Below, piece by piece: positions 25,275-35,370 of a stretch of 64,000 bases of DNA. Every line of letters begins with the position of its first letter. Position 1 is the first letter of the stretch. A program made the translations under genes and the position numbers. The stretch comes from Streptomyces sp. V2I9 (GTDB lineage Bacteria; Actinomycetota; Actinomycetes; Streptomycetales; Streptomycetaceae), in the NCBI RefSeq assembly GCF_030817475.1, contig NZ_JAUSZJ010000002.1, positions 6,338,626-6,402,625 of the forward strand, given 5' to 3'. The notes beneath the pieces were generated by a model that saw only the letters and a list, made by a program, of their open reading frames with translations, was not told the origin of the DNA and did not search any database.

Positions 25275-25568
25275 CTACGGCTGCTGCCGGTAGGGGGCGA
25301 GCTCCGGCGCGGTCCTGGTGGCGATGAACTCGGTGATCCGGTACGCGCACACGCCGTGCGCGGCGAACGGGTCGGCGGCCGCGATCCCCTCGATCGCCGT
25401 CCGGTCCTCCCCGGCCGCCAGGATCACCCCGCCGTCCCGCGGGTTCTTGCGGCCCGAGGCGATGAAGACGCCCGCCGTGTACTGCTCGTCGAGCCATGCG
25501 ATGTGCTCCGCCATCAGCGCGTCCACGCGTTCGACCGGCGCGATGTAGGTCAATTCGAGTACGAACAT
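25275..25568 (-). CDS. YciI-family protein
   Basis: 97 residues, a ferredoxin-like fold of the YCII family (FVLELTYIAPVERVDALMAEHIAWL, then GGVILAAGEDRTAIEGIAAADPFAAHGV). The family's conserved His-Asp pair is plausibly His23 with an Asp of the central strand. Some members are enzymes acting on small aromatic or dye substrates; most are uncharacterised. The ATG has TAGCCT 7 bases upstream and no ribosome-binding site. Confidence 0.8.
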   Translation of the reverse strand: MFVLELTYIAPVERVDALMAEHIAWLDEQYTAGVFIASGRKNPRDGGVILAAGEDRTAIEGIAAADPFAAHGVCAYRITEFIATRTAPELAPYRQQP

Positions 25569-25575
25569 GATCGTC

Positions 25576-25581
25576 AGGCTA
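25576..25581 (-). promoter_or_regulatory. -10 box, leaderless YciI promoter
   Basis: TAGCCT on the minus strand ends exactly 7 bases before the ATG at 25568. Confidence 0.5.
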
Positions 25582-25765
25582 CGGGACGCCGGCCGCCGCG
25601 AGGACGGACATCATCGCCGCGAGCGACAGGGGAGGCCCTCCGCCGCGGCCTCCTCGGTCTCCCGGACCCGGCCGAAGGATCGTGGCGCCGCCGCCCGCAC
25701 CCGGTAATTCCCGGCGCCCGCGGACCTCGCGGCGCACCCGGTCATGGGGCGGTCCCGCCGGCGCA

Positions 25766-25771
25766 TAGGCT
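25766..25771 (+). promoter_or_regulatory. -10 box, leaderless endonuclease V promoter
   Basis: TAGGCT ends exactly 7 bases before the ATG at 25779; no Shine-Dalgarno sequence is present. Confidence 0.5.
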
Positions 25772-25778
25772 TCCGGGT

Positions 25779-26471
25779 ATGACGAGCTCCCCCTCCCCCG
25801 CCCACGAGACCCCCGCCGACGAAGCCGAGGGCCGGGCGGTCCAGGACCGGTTGCGCGGCCGGGTGATCCTCGACGAGGTGGGGCCGGAGCCGGGAACGGG
25901 GCTGATCACCGGGGTGGACGTGGCCTACGACGACGAGAAGGACGTCGTCGTCGCGGCGGCCGTGGTGCTGGACGCCGCGACGCTGGAGACGGTCGAGGAG
26001 GCCACCGCCGTCGGCAGGATCGCCTTCCCGTACGTCCCCGGACTGCTGGCCTTCCGGGAGATCCCGACGGTGCTGGAGGCGCTGGAGGAGCTCAGCGTGG
26101 AACCGGGTCTCGTGGTCTGCGACGGCTACGGTCTGGCGCACCCGCGCCGCTTCGGGCTCGCCAGCCACCTGGGCGTGCTCACCGGACTGCCGGTGATCGG
26201 CGTCGGCAAGAACCCGTTCACGTTCACCTACGAGGCCCCCGGCCCCCGGCGCGGTGACTCCTCGCCGTTGCTGGACGGCGACGAGGTGGTCGGCCGGGCC
26301 CTGCGGACACGGGAGAACACCAGCCCGGTGTTCGTCTCGGTGGGCCACCGCATCAGCCTCGACAACGCCTGCGCCCACACGCTCCGCCTCTCCGGCCGCT
26401 ACCGCCAGCCGGAGAGCACCCGGCGGGCGGACGCCCTGTGCCGGCGGGTCCTGCGGGAGGCGACCGCCTGA
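25779..26471 (+). CDS. nfi: Endonuclease V
   Basis: 230 residues. Endonuclease V nicks DNA (or RNA) one base 3' of deoxyinosine, starting repair of deaminated adenine. Family motifs are in order: GVDVAYD with the metal-binding Asp, FPYVPGLLAFREIP (the strand-separating wedge carries PYIP/PYVP), VVCDGYGLAHPRRFGLASHLG with the second Asp and His, GVGKNPF with the catalytic Lys, and VGHRISLDNA. Length matches the family (~220-230). The leaderless-type promoter fixes the start at 25779 rather than the open upstream frame. Confidence 0.95.
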   Translation: MTSSPSPAHETPADEAEGRAVQDRLRGRVILDEVGPEPGTGLITGVDVAYDDEKDVVVAAAVVLDAATLETVEEATAVGRIAFPYVPGLLAFREIPTVLEALEELSVEPGLVVCDGYGLAHPRRFGLASHLGVLTGLPVIGVGKNPFTFTYEAPGPRRGDSSPLLDGDEVVGRALRTRENTSPVFVSVGHRISLDNACAHTLRLSGRYRQPESTRRADALCRRVLREATA

Positions 26472-26475
26472 ACGC

Positions 26476-26495
26476 GGCCGCCCGGAAGGGCGGTC
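26476..26495 (+). terminator. Hairpin terminator after endonuclease V
   Basis: CCGCCC-GGAA-GGGCGG (extended by two pairs including one G-T) with a GGAA tetraloop, five bases after the stop. Confidence 0.65.
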
Positions 26496-26801
26496 CGGGG
26501 CGGCGGCAGCATGTCCCGTCAGGAGGCGTGCGGGGAGGCCCGGCGTCCCTTGCCTGCCCCGTCGGAGCGGTGGCGGAGACGGCATGCGCCCCCGGCGGCG
26601 AAACCGTCCCGGCCGGCGCGTTCCCGGCGCCGTTCGCGCCGTCCACCGAGGTGAACCCTTCGCCGGCCGCATCACGGACCGGCCCCTGCGCGGGTGCGCG
26701 GAGCGCCCGGCCGCCCGCGTGACGTTCCAGGACGGGAACAGTCCCGCAACTGAGTACGTGTACGGATGGCATAGATCCGTACGGCTGGGCAGGCTGAACA
26801 C
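26496..26801 (+). other. Intergenic region upstream of the 47-residue peptide
   Basis: Roughly 300 GC-rich bases without a supported gene. The only AT-richer part is the last 60 bases, which hold a 23-base palindrome and the likely promoter of the small membrane peptide. Confidence 0.5.
26760..26782 (+). promoter_or_regulatory. GTACGGAT palindrome before the 47-residue peptide
   Basis: GTACGGAT (26760-26767), a 7-base spacer, then the exact complement ATCCGTAC (26775-26782). It lies 20-42 bases before the ATG and overlaps the only TAGAT-like -10 box, so it is placed to act as an operator. Confidence 0.55.
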
Positions 26802-26945
26802 ATGAACGCCACTCGCACAGCAGTCCGCCCTGCCTCCTTCGACCCGGCCCAGCGCCGCATGGCGCTCGGCATGCTCCTCGGGAGCGCCGCCGGACTCGTC
26901 TGGCTGGGCGCGATGCTCTACACGCTGGCCGGCTGGATCCTCTGA
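26802..26945 (+). CDS. 47-residue single-pass membrane peptide
   Basis: ATG at 26802, TGA at 26943-26945. Residues 1-19 are polar with a basic net charge (ATRTAVRPASFDPAQRR). Residues 20-47 are one hydrophobic helix (MALGMLLGSAAGLVWLGAML, then YTLAGWIL) that runs to the C-terminus, predicting N-in/C-out topology. No known family was recognised. The palindromic promoter upstream and a hairpin terminator downstream frame it as an independent transcription unit, which argues that it is real. Confidence 0.6.
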   Translation: MNATRTAVRPASFDPAQRRMALGMLLGSAAGLVWLGAMLYTLAGWIL

Positions 26946-26964
26946 CCGTCGGGGCCCGCACCGA

Positions 26965-26981
26965 GGCCCGGCTGCCGGGCC
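26965..26981. terminator. Bidirectional hairpin terminator
   Basis: GGCCCGG-CTG-CCGGGCC, 7-bp stem, between the small peptide gene and the convergent oxidoreductase gene. Confidence 0.6.
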
Positions 26982-27003
26982 GCACCGGCCACGTCCCGAG
27001 GCC

Positions 27004-28194
27004 CTAGCGCACCGCCACCACCCGGAACCGCAGCCCCGCCGCCGTCAGCCGGTCCAGCAGCGCGTCGCCCATGGCCACCGCCGTGGTCACCTGCCCTGAG
27101 GTCTCCGGCAGTTCGTCCAGGGCCAGGCACACCGCCGACTCGGCCAGGATCTTCGCCGTCTCGCCGTACCCCGGATCGCCGCCGGACACCTCGGTGAAGA
27201 CGCGCCTCCCGCCGCCCTCCCCGATGAAGCGGACGGTGAACCAGCTCCGCTCGCGGCGCGCCTCGTCCGGTCCCCGACCCGCCTCGTAACGCCCCATCAG
27301 CCACTCCCGTACGCCCTCGACCTGCGCGGCGGCCACCAGCGCGCCGATCGCCGCCGGGGCGCCCAGGGCCATCGGCAGCGTCTTGACCGAGGCGAAGTGG
27401 CGGTAGCCGAAGTCGGGGCCGTACCGCTCCAGCGCCCGTGCGGAACGTCCCACGATCGCCGGGTCCACCGTCGGCAGCGGCAGCGCCCAGGTGCCGACCG
27501 ATCCGTTGAAGTGCGGGGAGCCCGCGGGGGTGCGGACCCGGCGGCCCACCAGGCGCGGTTCGTGCAGCCGGCGTTCCCGCGCGGCGGCCAGCATCTGCGG
27601 CCCCCGGCCGATCGCGGTCAGCGCCGAGGCGAACGTCCCTCCCGAGAACACCGCGTTGGTCCGCACGAATCCGTCCACGGCCAGCGGCACGCCCTCGGGA
27701 AGCTGCTGGACGGTGAACCAGACGCCCAGGTCGTGCGGGACGGAGTCGAAGCCGCAGGCGTGCACGAGGCGCGCGCCCGTCTCACGGGCGCGCGCGTCGT
27801 TCTCCAGATACATCCGGTCGATGAACTCCGCCTCGCCCGTGAGGTCCGCGTAGTCCGTCCCGGCCTCCGCGCAGGCGGTGACGAGCTTCTCGCCGTAGCG
27901 GATGTACGGCCCCACCGTCGAGGCCACCACCCGCGTGGAGGCCGCCAGTCGGGCCAGCGCCTCCGCGTCGTCCGCGTCCGCCTCCACCAGCGGCAGCTCC
28001 GCGCAGGCCGGGTCGATCGCGGTGAGCCGCCGGCGCAGCGCCTCCAGCTTGGCCCGGCTGCGGCCGGCCACCGCCCAGCGGAGCCCGGTGGGGGCGTGGG
28101 CCGCCAGATACTCGGCGGTGAGGGTTCCCACGAAGCCGGTGGCGCCGAAGAGGACCACGTCCCAGGTGCGTGTCGCGTCCTTCTGCCTGTTCAC
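27004..28194 (-). CDS. Saccharopine-dehydrogenase-like / trans-acting enoyl reductase family
   Basis: 396 residues, GTG start with GGAGG five bases upstream. An N-terminal Rossmann fold carries VVLFGATGFVGTLTAEYLA (about residues 13-31) and AGRSRAKLEAL. Central motifs are STVGPYIRYGEKLVTACAEAGTDYADLTGE and HACGFDSVPHDLG. This family includes the mycobacterial trans-acting enoyl reductase of phenolic-lipid synthesis and many lipid-droplet-associated relatives; true saccharopine dehydrogenase activity is unlikely. It diverges from the acyl-CoA operon, sharing a ~200-base promoter region, which fits a role in lipid metabolism. Confidence 0.85.
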   Translation of the reverse strand: MNRQKDATRTWDVVLFGATGFVGTLTAEYLAAHAPTGLRWAVAGRSRAKLEALRRRLTAIDPACAELPLVEADADDAEALARLAASTRVVASTVGPYIRYGEKLVTACAEAGTDYADLTGEAEFIDRMYLENDARARETGARLVHACGFDSVPHDLGVWFTVQQLPEGVPLAVDGFVRTNAVFSGGTFASALTAIGRGPQMLAAARERRLHEPRLVGRRVRTPAGSPHFNGSVGTWALPLPTVDPAIVGRSARALERYGPDFGYRHFASVKTLPMALGAPAAIGALVAAAQVEGVREWLMGRYEAGRGPDEARRERSWFTVRFIGEGGGRRVFTEVSGGDPGYGETAKILAESAVCLALDELPETSGQVTTAVAMGDALLDRLTAAGLRFRVVAVR

Positions 28195-28300
28195 GAGTAC
28201 CTCCGCCGGGAGCCGTTGCCGATGTGGCAGGCAGAGGGTAGCGGAGAGCGCTGTGGCGGCGTCGGGCCGGGCGGGCGGGATGCGGGAGGATCGGAGAAAA

Positions 28301-28385
28301 GAACTAAGCGCTTGCTCGCCCTGAGGGGTTGTGCGGAGCCGGGCGCGTTCTTAGCATCATTGATGTTACATCGGTTGTGTCACAC
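28301..28385 (+). promoter_or_regulatory. Operator-like palindromes before the acyl-CoA operon
   Basis: AAGCGCTT within CTAAGCGCTTGC (28304-28315) is a perfect 8-bp palindrome of the kind bound by TetR lipid regulators. CATCA-T-TGATG (28355-28365) and TGTG-T-CACA (28375-28383) follow in an AT-rich patch unusual for this genome, 20-50 bases before the CoA-transferase start. Confidence 0.5.
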
Positions 28386-28401
28386 CTCTGGGGGCTCACA
28401 G

Positions 28402-29541
28402 ATGGCGAAAGGCCCAACGTCCGGGCACGGTCCGCTGACCGGGGTCCGGGTCGTCGAACTGGCGGGCATCGGCCCCGGGCCGTTCGCCGCGATGCTGCTG
28501 GCGGACCTGGGCGCCGACGTCGTCCGCGTCGACCGGCCCGGTGGCTCGGTGCTCGGCATCGACCCGGCGTACGACATCACCAACCGCAACAAGCGCTCCG
28601 TCCTCCTGGACCTCAAGAGCGACGAAGGGCCGGCCCGCGTCCTCGATCTCGTCGAACGCGCCGACGTCCTCATCGAGGGTTACCGCCCCGGCGTCGCCGA
28701 ACGTCTCGGGATCGGGCCCGACGCCTGCCTCGCCCGCAACCCGCGGCTCGTGTACGGCCGGATGACCGGCTGGGGCCAGGACGGCCCGCTGGCCGGGCGC
28801 GCCGGGCACGACATCGCCTACCTCGCGCTCTCCGGCACCCTGTCGATGATCGGCAAGCCGGACGAGCCGCCCACCGTCCCCGCCAACCTGGTCGGCGACT
28901 ACGCGGGCGGCTCGCTCTACCTCGTCGTCGGCGTCCTCGCGGCCCTCCAGCACGCCCGCGCCCAGGGCGAGGGCCAGGTGGTCGACGCCGCCATCGTGGA
29001 CGGTGCCGCCCACCTGTCCTCGATGATCCACGGCATGCTGGCCGCGGGGAGCTGGCAGGACCGGCGCGGCGCCAACCTGCTCGACGGCGGTTGCCCGTTC
29101 TACGGCACCTACGCCACCTCCGACGGCGGCCATATGGCGGTCGGCCCGCTGGAGGGGCAGTTCTACGCGGAGTTCGTCCGGCTCCTCGGCATCGCCGACG
29201 CCTTCCCCGACCGCTGGGACCTCGCCCGCTGGGACGACCTGCGCGCCGCCGTCACCGCACGCTTCCTCACCCGTACGCGCGCCGAATGGACCGAGGTCTT
29301 CGAGGGCACCGACGCCTGCGTGGCCCCCGTCCTCTCCCTCGCCGAGGCCCCGCACCACCCGCACCTCGCCGCCCGCTCCACCTTCGTCGAGCACGGCGGA
29401 CAGACCCAGCCCGCCCCCGCCCCCCGCTTCTCGGCCACCCCCGTCTCCGTCCGCAGCGGACCCGCGCGGCCGGGTGCCGACACGGACTCCGTGGCCGCCG
29501 ACTGGGACGTACCGGGGCTCCGGCCCCCCTCTCACGACTAG
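28402..29541 (+). CDS. CoA transferase, CaiB/BaiF family (alpha-methylacyl-CoA racemase-like)
   Basis: 379 residues, ATG at 28402. The N-terminus GPLTGVRVVELAGIGPGPFAAMLLADLGADVVRVDRPGG and the segment GRAGHDIAYLALSGTLSM, containing the family's catalytic Asp, point to the alpha-methylacyl-CoA racemase branch, which epimerises 2-methyl-branched acyl-CoAs. That activity is needed before beta-oxidation of branched chains, which Streptomyces make in quantity. The acyl-CoA dehydrogenase gene starts 8 bases after its stop, so the two are one transcription unit. Confidence 0.88.
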   Translation: MAKGPTSGHGPLTGVRVVELAGIGPGPFAAMLLADLGADVVRVDRPGGSVLGIDPAYDITNRNKRSVLLDLKSDEGPARVLDLVERADVLIEGYRPGVAERLGIGPDACLARNPRLVYGRMTGWGQDGPLAGRAGHDIAYLALSGTLSMIGKPDEPPTVPANLVGDYAGGSLYLVVGVLAALQHARAQGEGQVVDAAIVDGAAHLSSMIHGMLAAGSWQDRRGANLLDGGCPFYGTYATSDGGHMAVGPLEGQFYAEFVRLLGIADAFPDRWDLARWDDLRAAVTARFLTRTRAEWTEVFEGTDACVAPVLSLAEAPHHPHLAARSTFVEHGGQTQPAPAPRFSATPVSVRSGPARPGADTDSVAADWDVPGLRPPSHD

Positions 29542-29549
29542 GAGACCGC

Positions 29550-30692
29550 GTGCAACGGCAGATCTTCACCGAGGAACACGACGCGTTCCGCGAGACCGTC
29601 CGGGCCTTCCTGGCCAAGGAGGTCCTCCCGCACTACGAGCAGTGGGAGCAGGACGGCATCGTCTCCCGCGACGCCTGGCTCGCCGCCGGGCGCGCCGGAC
29701 TGCTGGGCCTCGCCGTCCCGGAGGAGTACGGGGGCGGCGGCAGCGACGACTTCCGCTACAGCGCCGTCCTGGCCGAGGAGTTCACCCGCGCCGGGGCCGC
29801 CGGGCTCGCCATCGGCCTGCACAACGACATCATCGGCCCCTACCTCACGGGCCTGGCCACCGACGAGCAGAAGCGCCGCTGGCTCCCCGGCTTCTGCTCC
29901 GGCGAGACCATCACCGCCATCGCCATGACCGAGCCGGGCGCGGGCTCCGACCTCCAGGGCATCCGCACCACCGCCGAGGACAAGGGCGACCACTGGCTGC
30001 TCAACGGCTCCAAGACCTTCATCTCCAACGGCATCCTCGCCGACCTGGTCGTCGTCGTGACGAAGACCACCCCGGACGGCGGCGCCAAGGGCCTCTCCCT
30101 CATCGTCGTCGAACGCGGCGCGGAAGGGTTCGAGCGCGGCCGCAACCTCGACAAGATCGGCCAGAAGTCCCAGGACACCGCCGAGTTGTTCTTCAACGAC
30201 GTCCGCGTCCCCAAGGAGAACCTCCTCGGGACGCGGGACGGCGCGTTCCTCCACCTGATGACCAACCTGGCCCAGGAGCGCATGGGCATAGCGGTCGCCG
30301 GGATCGCCGCCGCCGAACACCTGTTGGAGATCACCACCCAGTACGTCAAGGAGCGCGAGGCGTTCGGCCGCCCGCTGGCCAAACTCCAGCACATCCGCTT
30401 CGAGATCGCCGAGATGGCCACCGAGTGCGCCGTCACCCGGACCTTCCTCGACCGGTGCATCGTCGACCACTCCGACGGGGTCCTGGACGCCGTCCACGCC
30501 TCCATGGCGAAGTGGTGGGCCACCGAACTGCAGAAGCGCGTGGCCGACCGCTGCCTCCAACTCCACGGAGGCTACGGCTACATGAGTGAGTACAAGGTCG
30601 CCAAGGCATTCACCGACGGCCGTATCCAGACCATCTACGGCGGCACGACCGAGATCATGAAGGAGATCATCGGCCGTTCGCTGCTCGCCTGA
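29550..30692 (+). CDS. fadE: Acyl-CoA dehydrogenase
   Basis: 380 residues, GTG start with AGGAGA overlapping the preceding stop. Family motifs: [18 protein letters not shown] (FAD-binding strand), [31 protein letters not shown], and the C-terminal [42 protein letters not shown] with the catalytic-base Glu in YGGTTE. FAD-dependent first step of fatty-acid beta-oxidation, passing electrons to ETF. Operon with the racemase-like gene upstream and thiolase/FadB downstream. Confidence 0.92.
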   Translation: MQRQIFTEEHDAFRETVRAFLAKEVLPHYEQWEQDGIVSRDAWLAAGRAGLLGLAVPEEYGGGGSDDFRYSAVLAEEFTRAGAAGLAIGLHNDIIGPYLTGLATDEQKRRWLPGFCSGETITAIAMTEPGAGSDLQGIRTTAEDKGDHWLLNGSKTFISNGILADLVVVVTKTTPDGGAKGLSLIVVERGAEGFERGRNLDKIGQKSQDTAELFFNDVRVPKENLLGTRDGAFLHLMTNLAQERMGIAVAGIAAAEHLLEITTQYVKEREAFGRPLAKLQHIRFEIAEMATECAVTRTFLDRCIVDHSDGVLDAVHASMAKWWATELQKRVADRCLQLHGGYGYMSEYKVAKAFTDGRIQTIYGGTTEIMKEIIGRSLLA

Positions 30693-30736
30693 CGCCCTCC
30701 CACCGCGCCGACCATCACCCTCGAAAGGCAGTTGTC

Positions 30737-31951
<1,215 letters not shown>

Positions 31952-31990
31952 CCTGCCCCGGCCCCATCTGCTTACGGAGAAGACACCCAC

Positions 31991-34162
31991 ATGACCGAGA
32001 GCACGACCATCCGCTGGGAACAGGACGAGACCGGCGTCGTCACCCTCGTCCTCGACGACCCGAACCAGTCCGCCAACACGATGAACCAGGCCTTCAAGGA
32101 CTCCATCGCGGCCATCGCGGACCGCGCCGAGGCCGAGAAGGACTCCATCCGCGGCATCATCTACACCTCCGCGAAGAAGACCTTCTTCGCCGGCGGCGAC
32201 CTCAAGGACATGATCAAGGTCGGCCCGGAGAACGCCCGGGCCGTCTTCGACGCCGGCACCGCGATCAAGAAGTCGCTCCGCCGCATCGAGACCCTCGGCA
32301 AGCCCGTCGTCGCCGCCATCAACGGCGCCGCCCTCGGCGGCGGTTACGAGATCGCGCTCGCCGCGCACCACCGCATCGCCCTCGACGCCCCCGGCTCCCG
32401 CATCGGCCTCCCCGAGGTCACCCTCGGCCTGCTCCCGGCGGGCGGCGGCGTCACCCGGACCGTACGCCTCATGGGCATCACGGACGCCCTGCTCAAGGTG
32501 CTCCTCCAGGGCACCCAGTACACCCCGCGCCGGGCGCAGGAGAACGGCCTCGTCCACGAAGTCGCCGCCACCCGCGAGGAGATGATCGAGAAGGCCCGCG
32601 CCTTCATCGACGCCCACCCCGAGTCCCAGCAGCCCTGGGACGTCAAGGGGTACAAGATCCCCGGCGGCACCCCCTCGAACCCCAAGTTCGCCGCGAACCT
32701 CCCCGCGTTCCCGTCCAACCTGAAGAAGCAGATCGCGGGCGCGCCCATGCCCGCGCCGCGCAACATCCTCGCGGCGGCCGTCGAGGGCTCCCAGGTCGAC
32801 TTCGAGACCGCCCTGACCATCGAGGCCCGGTACTTCACCGAGCTGGTCACCGGCCAGGTCTCCAAGAACATGATCCAGGCGTTCTTCTTCGACCTCCAGG
32901 CCGTCAACTCCGGGGCCAACCGGCCCAAGGACGTCCCCGAGCGACCCGTCCGCAAGGTCGCCGTCCTCGGCGCCGGGATGATGGGCGCGGGCATCGCCTA
33001 CTCCTGCGCCAAGGCCGGGATCGAGGTCGTCCTGAAGGACGTCACCACCGAGGCCGCCGCCAAGGGCAAGGCGTACAGCGAGAAGCTGCTCGCCAAGGCG
33101 CTCTCCCGCGGCCGTACGACGGAGGAGAAGCGCGACGAGCTGCTGGCCCGGATCACCCCGACCGGGGACGTGGCCGACCTCGCCGGCTGCGACGCGGTCA
33201 TCGAGGCCGTCTTCGAGGACACCGCCCTCAAGCACAAGGTGTTCCAGGAGATCCAGGACGTCGTCGAGCCGGACGCGCTGCTCTGCTCCAACACCTCCAC
33301 CCTCCCGATCACCGTCCTCGCCGAAGGCGTCACGCGCCCCGACGACTTCATCGGTCTGCACTTCTTCTCGCCCGTGGACAAGATGCCGCTGGTCGAGATC
33401 ATCAAGGGCGAGCGCACCGGCGACGAGGCCCTGGCCCGCGCCTTCGACCTCGTACGGCGCATCAAAAAGACGCCGATCGTCGTCAACGACTCGCGTGGCT
33501 TCTTCACCTCGCGCGTCATCGGGCAGTTCATCAACGAGGGCGTCGCCATGGTCGGGGAGGGCGTCGAGCCCGCCTCGATCGAGCAGGCCGCCGCCCAGTC
33601 CGGCTACCCGGCCAAGGTCCTCTCCCTGATGGACGAGCTGACCCTGACCCTGCCCCGCAAGATCCGCGACGAGACGAAGCGGGCGGTGGAGGAGTCCGGG
33701 GGCACCTGGCCCGGCCACCCCTCCGACGAAGTCATCGACCGCATGGTGGACGAGTTCGGGCGACCGGGCCGCAGTGGGGGAGCGGGCTTCTACGACTACG
33801 ACGAGGACGGCAAGCGCACCGGCCTCTGGCCCGGACTGCGCGAGCACTTCGGCAAGCCGGACGCGGACGTGCCGTTCGAGGACATGAAGGAGCGGATGCT
33901 CTTCTCCGAGGCCCTGGACAGCGTCCGCTGCCTGGAGGAGAACGTCCTCATCTCCGTCGCCGACGCCAACATCGGCTCCATCATGGGGATCGGCTTCCCG
34001 CCGTGGACCGGCGGCGCGCTCCAGTACATCAACGGGTACGAGGGCGGGCTGCCCGGCTTCGTGGCCCGCGCCCGGGAACTCGCCGAGCGCTACGGCGACC
34101 GCTTCCTGCCGCCCGCGCTGCTGGTGGAGAAGGCGGAGAAGGGCGAGACCTTCCACGACTGA
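31991..34162 (+). CDS. fadB: Fatty-acid oxidation complex alpha subunit (FadB/FadJ type)
   Basis: 723 residues. The N-terminal enoyl-CoA hydratase domain (about 10-190) shows KKTFFAGGDLKDM and GKPVVAAINGAALGGGYEIALA. The 3-hydroxyacyl-CoA dehydrogenase part has the NAD-binding VAVLGAGMMGAGIAYSCAKAG near residue 325, FSPVDKMPLVEI with the catalytic His upstream (GLHFFSP), and a C-terminal helical domain ending near the sequence GIGFPPWTGGALQYI. It catalyses hydration and NAD-dependent oxidation in beta-oxidation. The operon ends at a strong terminator shared with the MerR gene. Confidence 0.95.
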   Translation: MTESTTIRWEQDETGVVTLVLDDPNQSANTMNQAFKDSIAAIADRAEAEKDSIRGIIYTSAKKTFFAGGDLKDMIKVGPENARAVFDAGTAIKKSLRRIETLGKPVVAAINGAALGGGYEIALAAHHRIALDAPGSRIGLPEVTLGLLPAGGGVTRTVRLMGITDALLKVLLQGTQYTPRRAQENGLVHEVAATREEMIEKARAFIDAHPESQQPWDVKGYKIPGGTPSNPKFAANLPAFPSNLKKQIAGAPMPAPRNILAAAVEGSQVDFETALTIEARYFTELVTGQVSKNMIQAFFFDLQAVNSGANRPKDVPERPVRKVAVLGAGMMGAGIAYSCAKAGIEVVLKDVTTEAAAKGKAYSEKLLAKALSRGRTTEEKRDELLARITPTGDVADLAGCDAVIEAVFEDTALKHKVFQEIQDVVEPDALLCSNTSTLPITVLAEGVTRPDDFIGLHFFSPVDKMPLVEIIKGERTGDEALARAFDLVRRIKKTPIVVNDSRGFFTSRVIGQFINEGVAMVGEGVEPASIEQAAAQSGYPAKVLSLMDELTLTLPRKIRDETKRAVEESGGTWPGHPSDEVIDRMVDEFGRPGRSGGAGFYDYDEDGKRTGLWPGLREHFGKPDADVPFEDMKERMLFSEALDSVRCLEENVLISVADANIGSIMGIGFPPWTGGALQYINGYEGGLPGFVARARELAERYGDRFLPPALLVEKAEKGETFHD

Positions 34163-34183
34163 TCCGTCGCCGGACGCCGCCGT

Positions 34184-34221
34184 GGGCCGCGTTCACCGTC
34201 ACTCGGCGGTGAACGCGGCCC
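34184..34221. terminator. Bidirectional terminator overlapping the merR 3' end
   Basis: Perfect 15-bp stem, GGGCCGCGTTCACCG (34184-34198) and its complement (34207-34221), with an 8-nt loop. One arm is 21 bases beyond the fadB stop; the other encodes the last residues of the MerR regulator. Confidence 0.9.
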
Positions 34222-34930
34222 GCAGTTCTTCCTTCAGCGACCGCTGGAACGCCGTCACCAGCGCCTGCACCACGATCGGCTGCATATGGGCCGACAGCGA
34301 CTTCATCGCCGCCACATGCTCCGGATCTCCCTCCCGCTCCCGGTAGGGGTTCCACACCTCGTCCCGGAACAGCCGGGTCATCTCCTGCGCGGCCGAGCGG
34401 GTGTGCTCCAGCAGCAGGGTCCGCGCCGCGAGGATCGTCTCGTGCGCGATCGGCACGTCCAGCAGCTCCACCCCGAGCCGCAGGAGCCCAAGATCCACCC
34501 GGAACTCCCCGTCGGGCTCCTGCGGCCGCACCAGCACGCCCATCGCCGCCAGCCGCTCCACGTCCTCCTCCGCGAGGGCCCGCCCGGCTCGCCGCTCCAG
34601 CTCGGCACGGGAGAGAACCTCGGTCTGGTCCGGCGCCCAGGACGCGACCAGCGCCCGGTGGATCGCCAGATCGCGGGCGTTCAGGTCGGGCGGCAGCTGC
34701 TCCAGATACCGTTCGATCGCCGCCAGCGTCATGCCCTGCTGCTGGAGCTCCTCGATCAGCGCGAGCCGCGAAAGGTGGTCGGGCCCGTAATGGCCGACCC
34801 GGCGCGGGCCGATGACCGGGGGCGGCAGCAGGCCCCGCGTGCTGTAGAACCGCACCGTGCGCACGGTGACCCCGGCGCGTGCCGCCAGCTCGTCCACCGT
34901 GAGCGTCGGCCCGTCGGTCCCCGTCGCCAT
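34199..34930 (-). CDS. MerR-family transcriptional regulator
   Basis: 243 residues. An N-terminal winged helix (about 9-75) has LTVDELAARAGVTVRTVRFYSTRGLLPPP and the wing motif RRVGHYGPDHLSRLALIEELQQQGMTLAAIERYL. The ~165-residue C-terminal effector domain is alpha-helical with no metal-binding cysteines, so a lipid, acyl-CoA or drug ligand is more likely than a metal. It faces the acyl-CoA operon, ending 37 bases from fadB; whether it controls that operon is unknown. Confidence 0.85.
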   Translation of the reverse strand: MATGTDGPTLTVDELAARAGVTVRTVRFYSTRGLLPPPVIGPRRVGHYGPDHLSRLALIEELQQQGMTLAAIERYLEQLPPDLNARDLAIHRALVASWAPDQTEVLSRAELERRAGRALAEEDVERLAAMGVLVRPQEPDGEFRVDLGLLRLGVELLDVPIAHETILAARTLLLEHTRSAAQEMTRLFRDEVWNPYREREGDPEHVAAMKSLSAHMQPIVVQALVTAFQRSLKEELRAAFTAE

Positions 34931-35370
34931 CTCTGCTCCCGCCGGTCGGATCTCGTATCGGACAGTCCTGCTGTCTCACCACTACTGTGAAAGTCTCCGG
35001 CACCGGGGCCCCGCCGTCCACCCCGGACCGTGCGACCAGGCTTTCAAGCCGGCACTGAAGAGAGATGGCCGGACCTGGGGGTCATATGCGGCTTCCGTGT
35101 GTGAAATCCTCGATCATCGATGAAGCAATGCTCTGACCTGCGGCTTCAGTGGGGTGGATCGGGAGTCGCCACGGCGTGCGTGACCGCTTCATCTGTGGTT
35201 GTGGCGCTCATGCCGACGGACAGCCCCTCTTCCTGGCCGCACGCTTCGGACAGCGGCGAGACGCTGCCCGGTTGCCGGAACGGGAAGCCCGCGAAAAGCA
35301 GTTGCCCGGAAGCAGCCGTCCGAAGATCATCACTCCTGCGAGGCGGACTTCTTCTGTGCGGGGGGATTCG
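34931..35370 (+). other. Intergenic region with candidate MerR operator
   Basis: About 440 bases without a supported gene. GACAG-TCCTG-CTGTC (34961-34975) lies 31-45 bases upstream of the MerR start, in the place of a MerR-type promoter-spacer operator. The rest, toward the serine hydrolase start, shows no conserved feature; an open frame continuous with the hydrolase looks non-coding. Confidence 0.45.

Noticed and set aside
27004-28194. Lysine-pathway saccharopine dehydrogenase
   Set aside because: Streptomyces makes lysine by the diaminopimelate route, and the sequence fits the lipid-associated enoyl-reductase branch of the family better.
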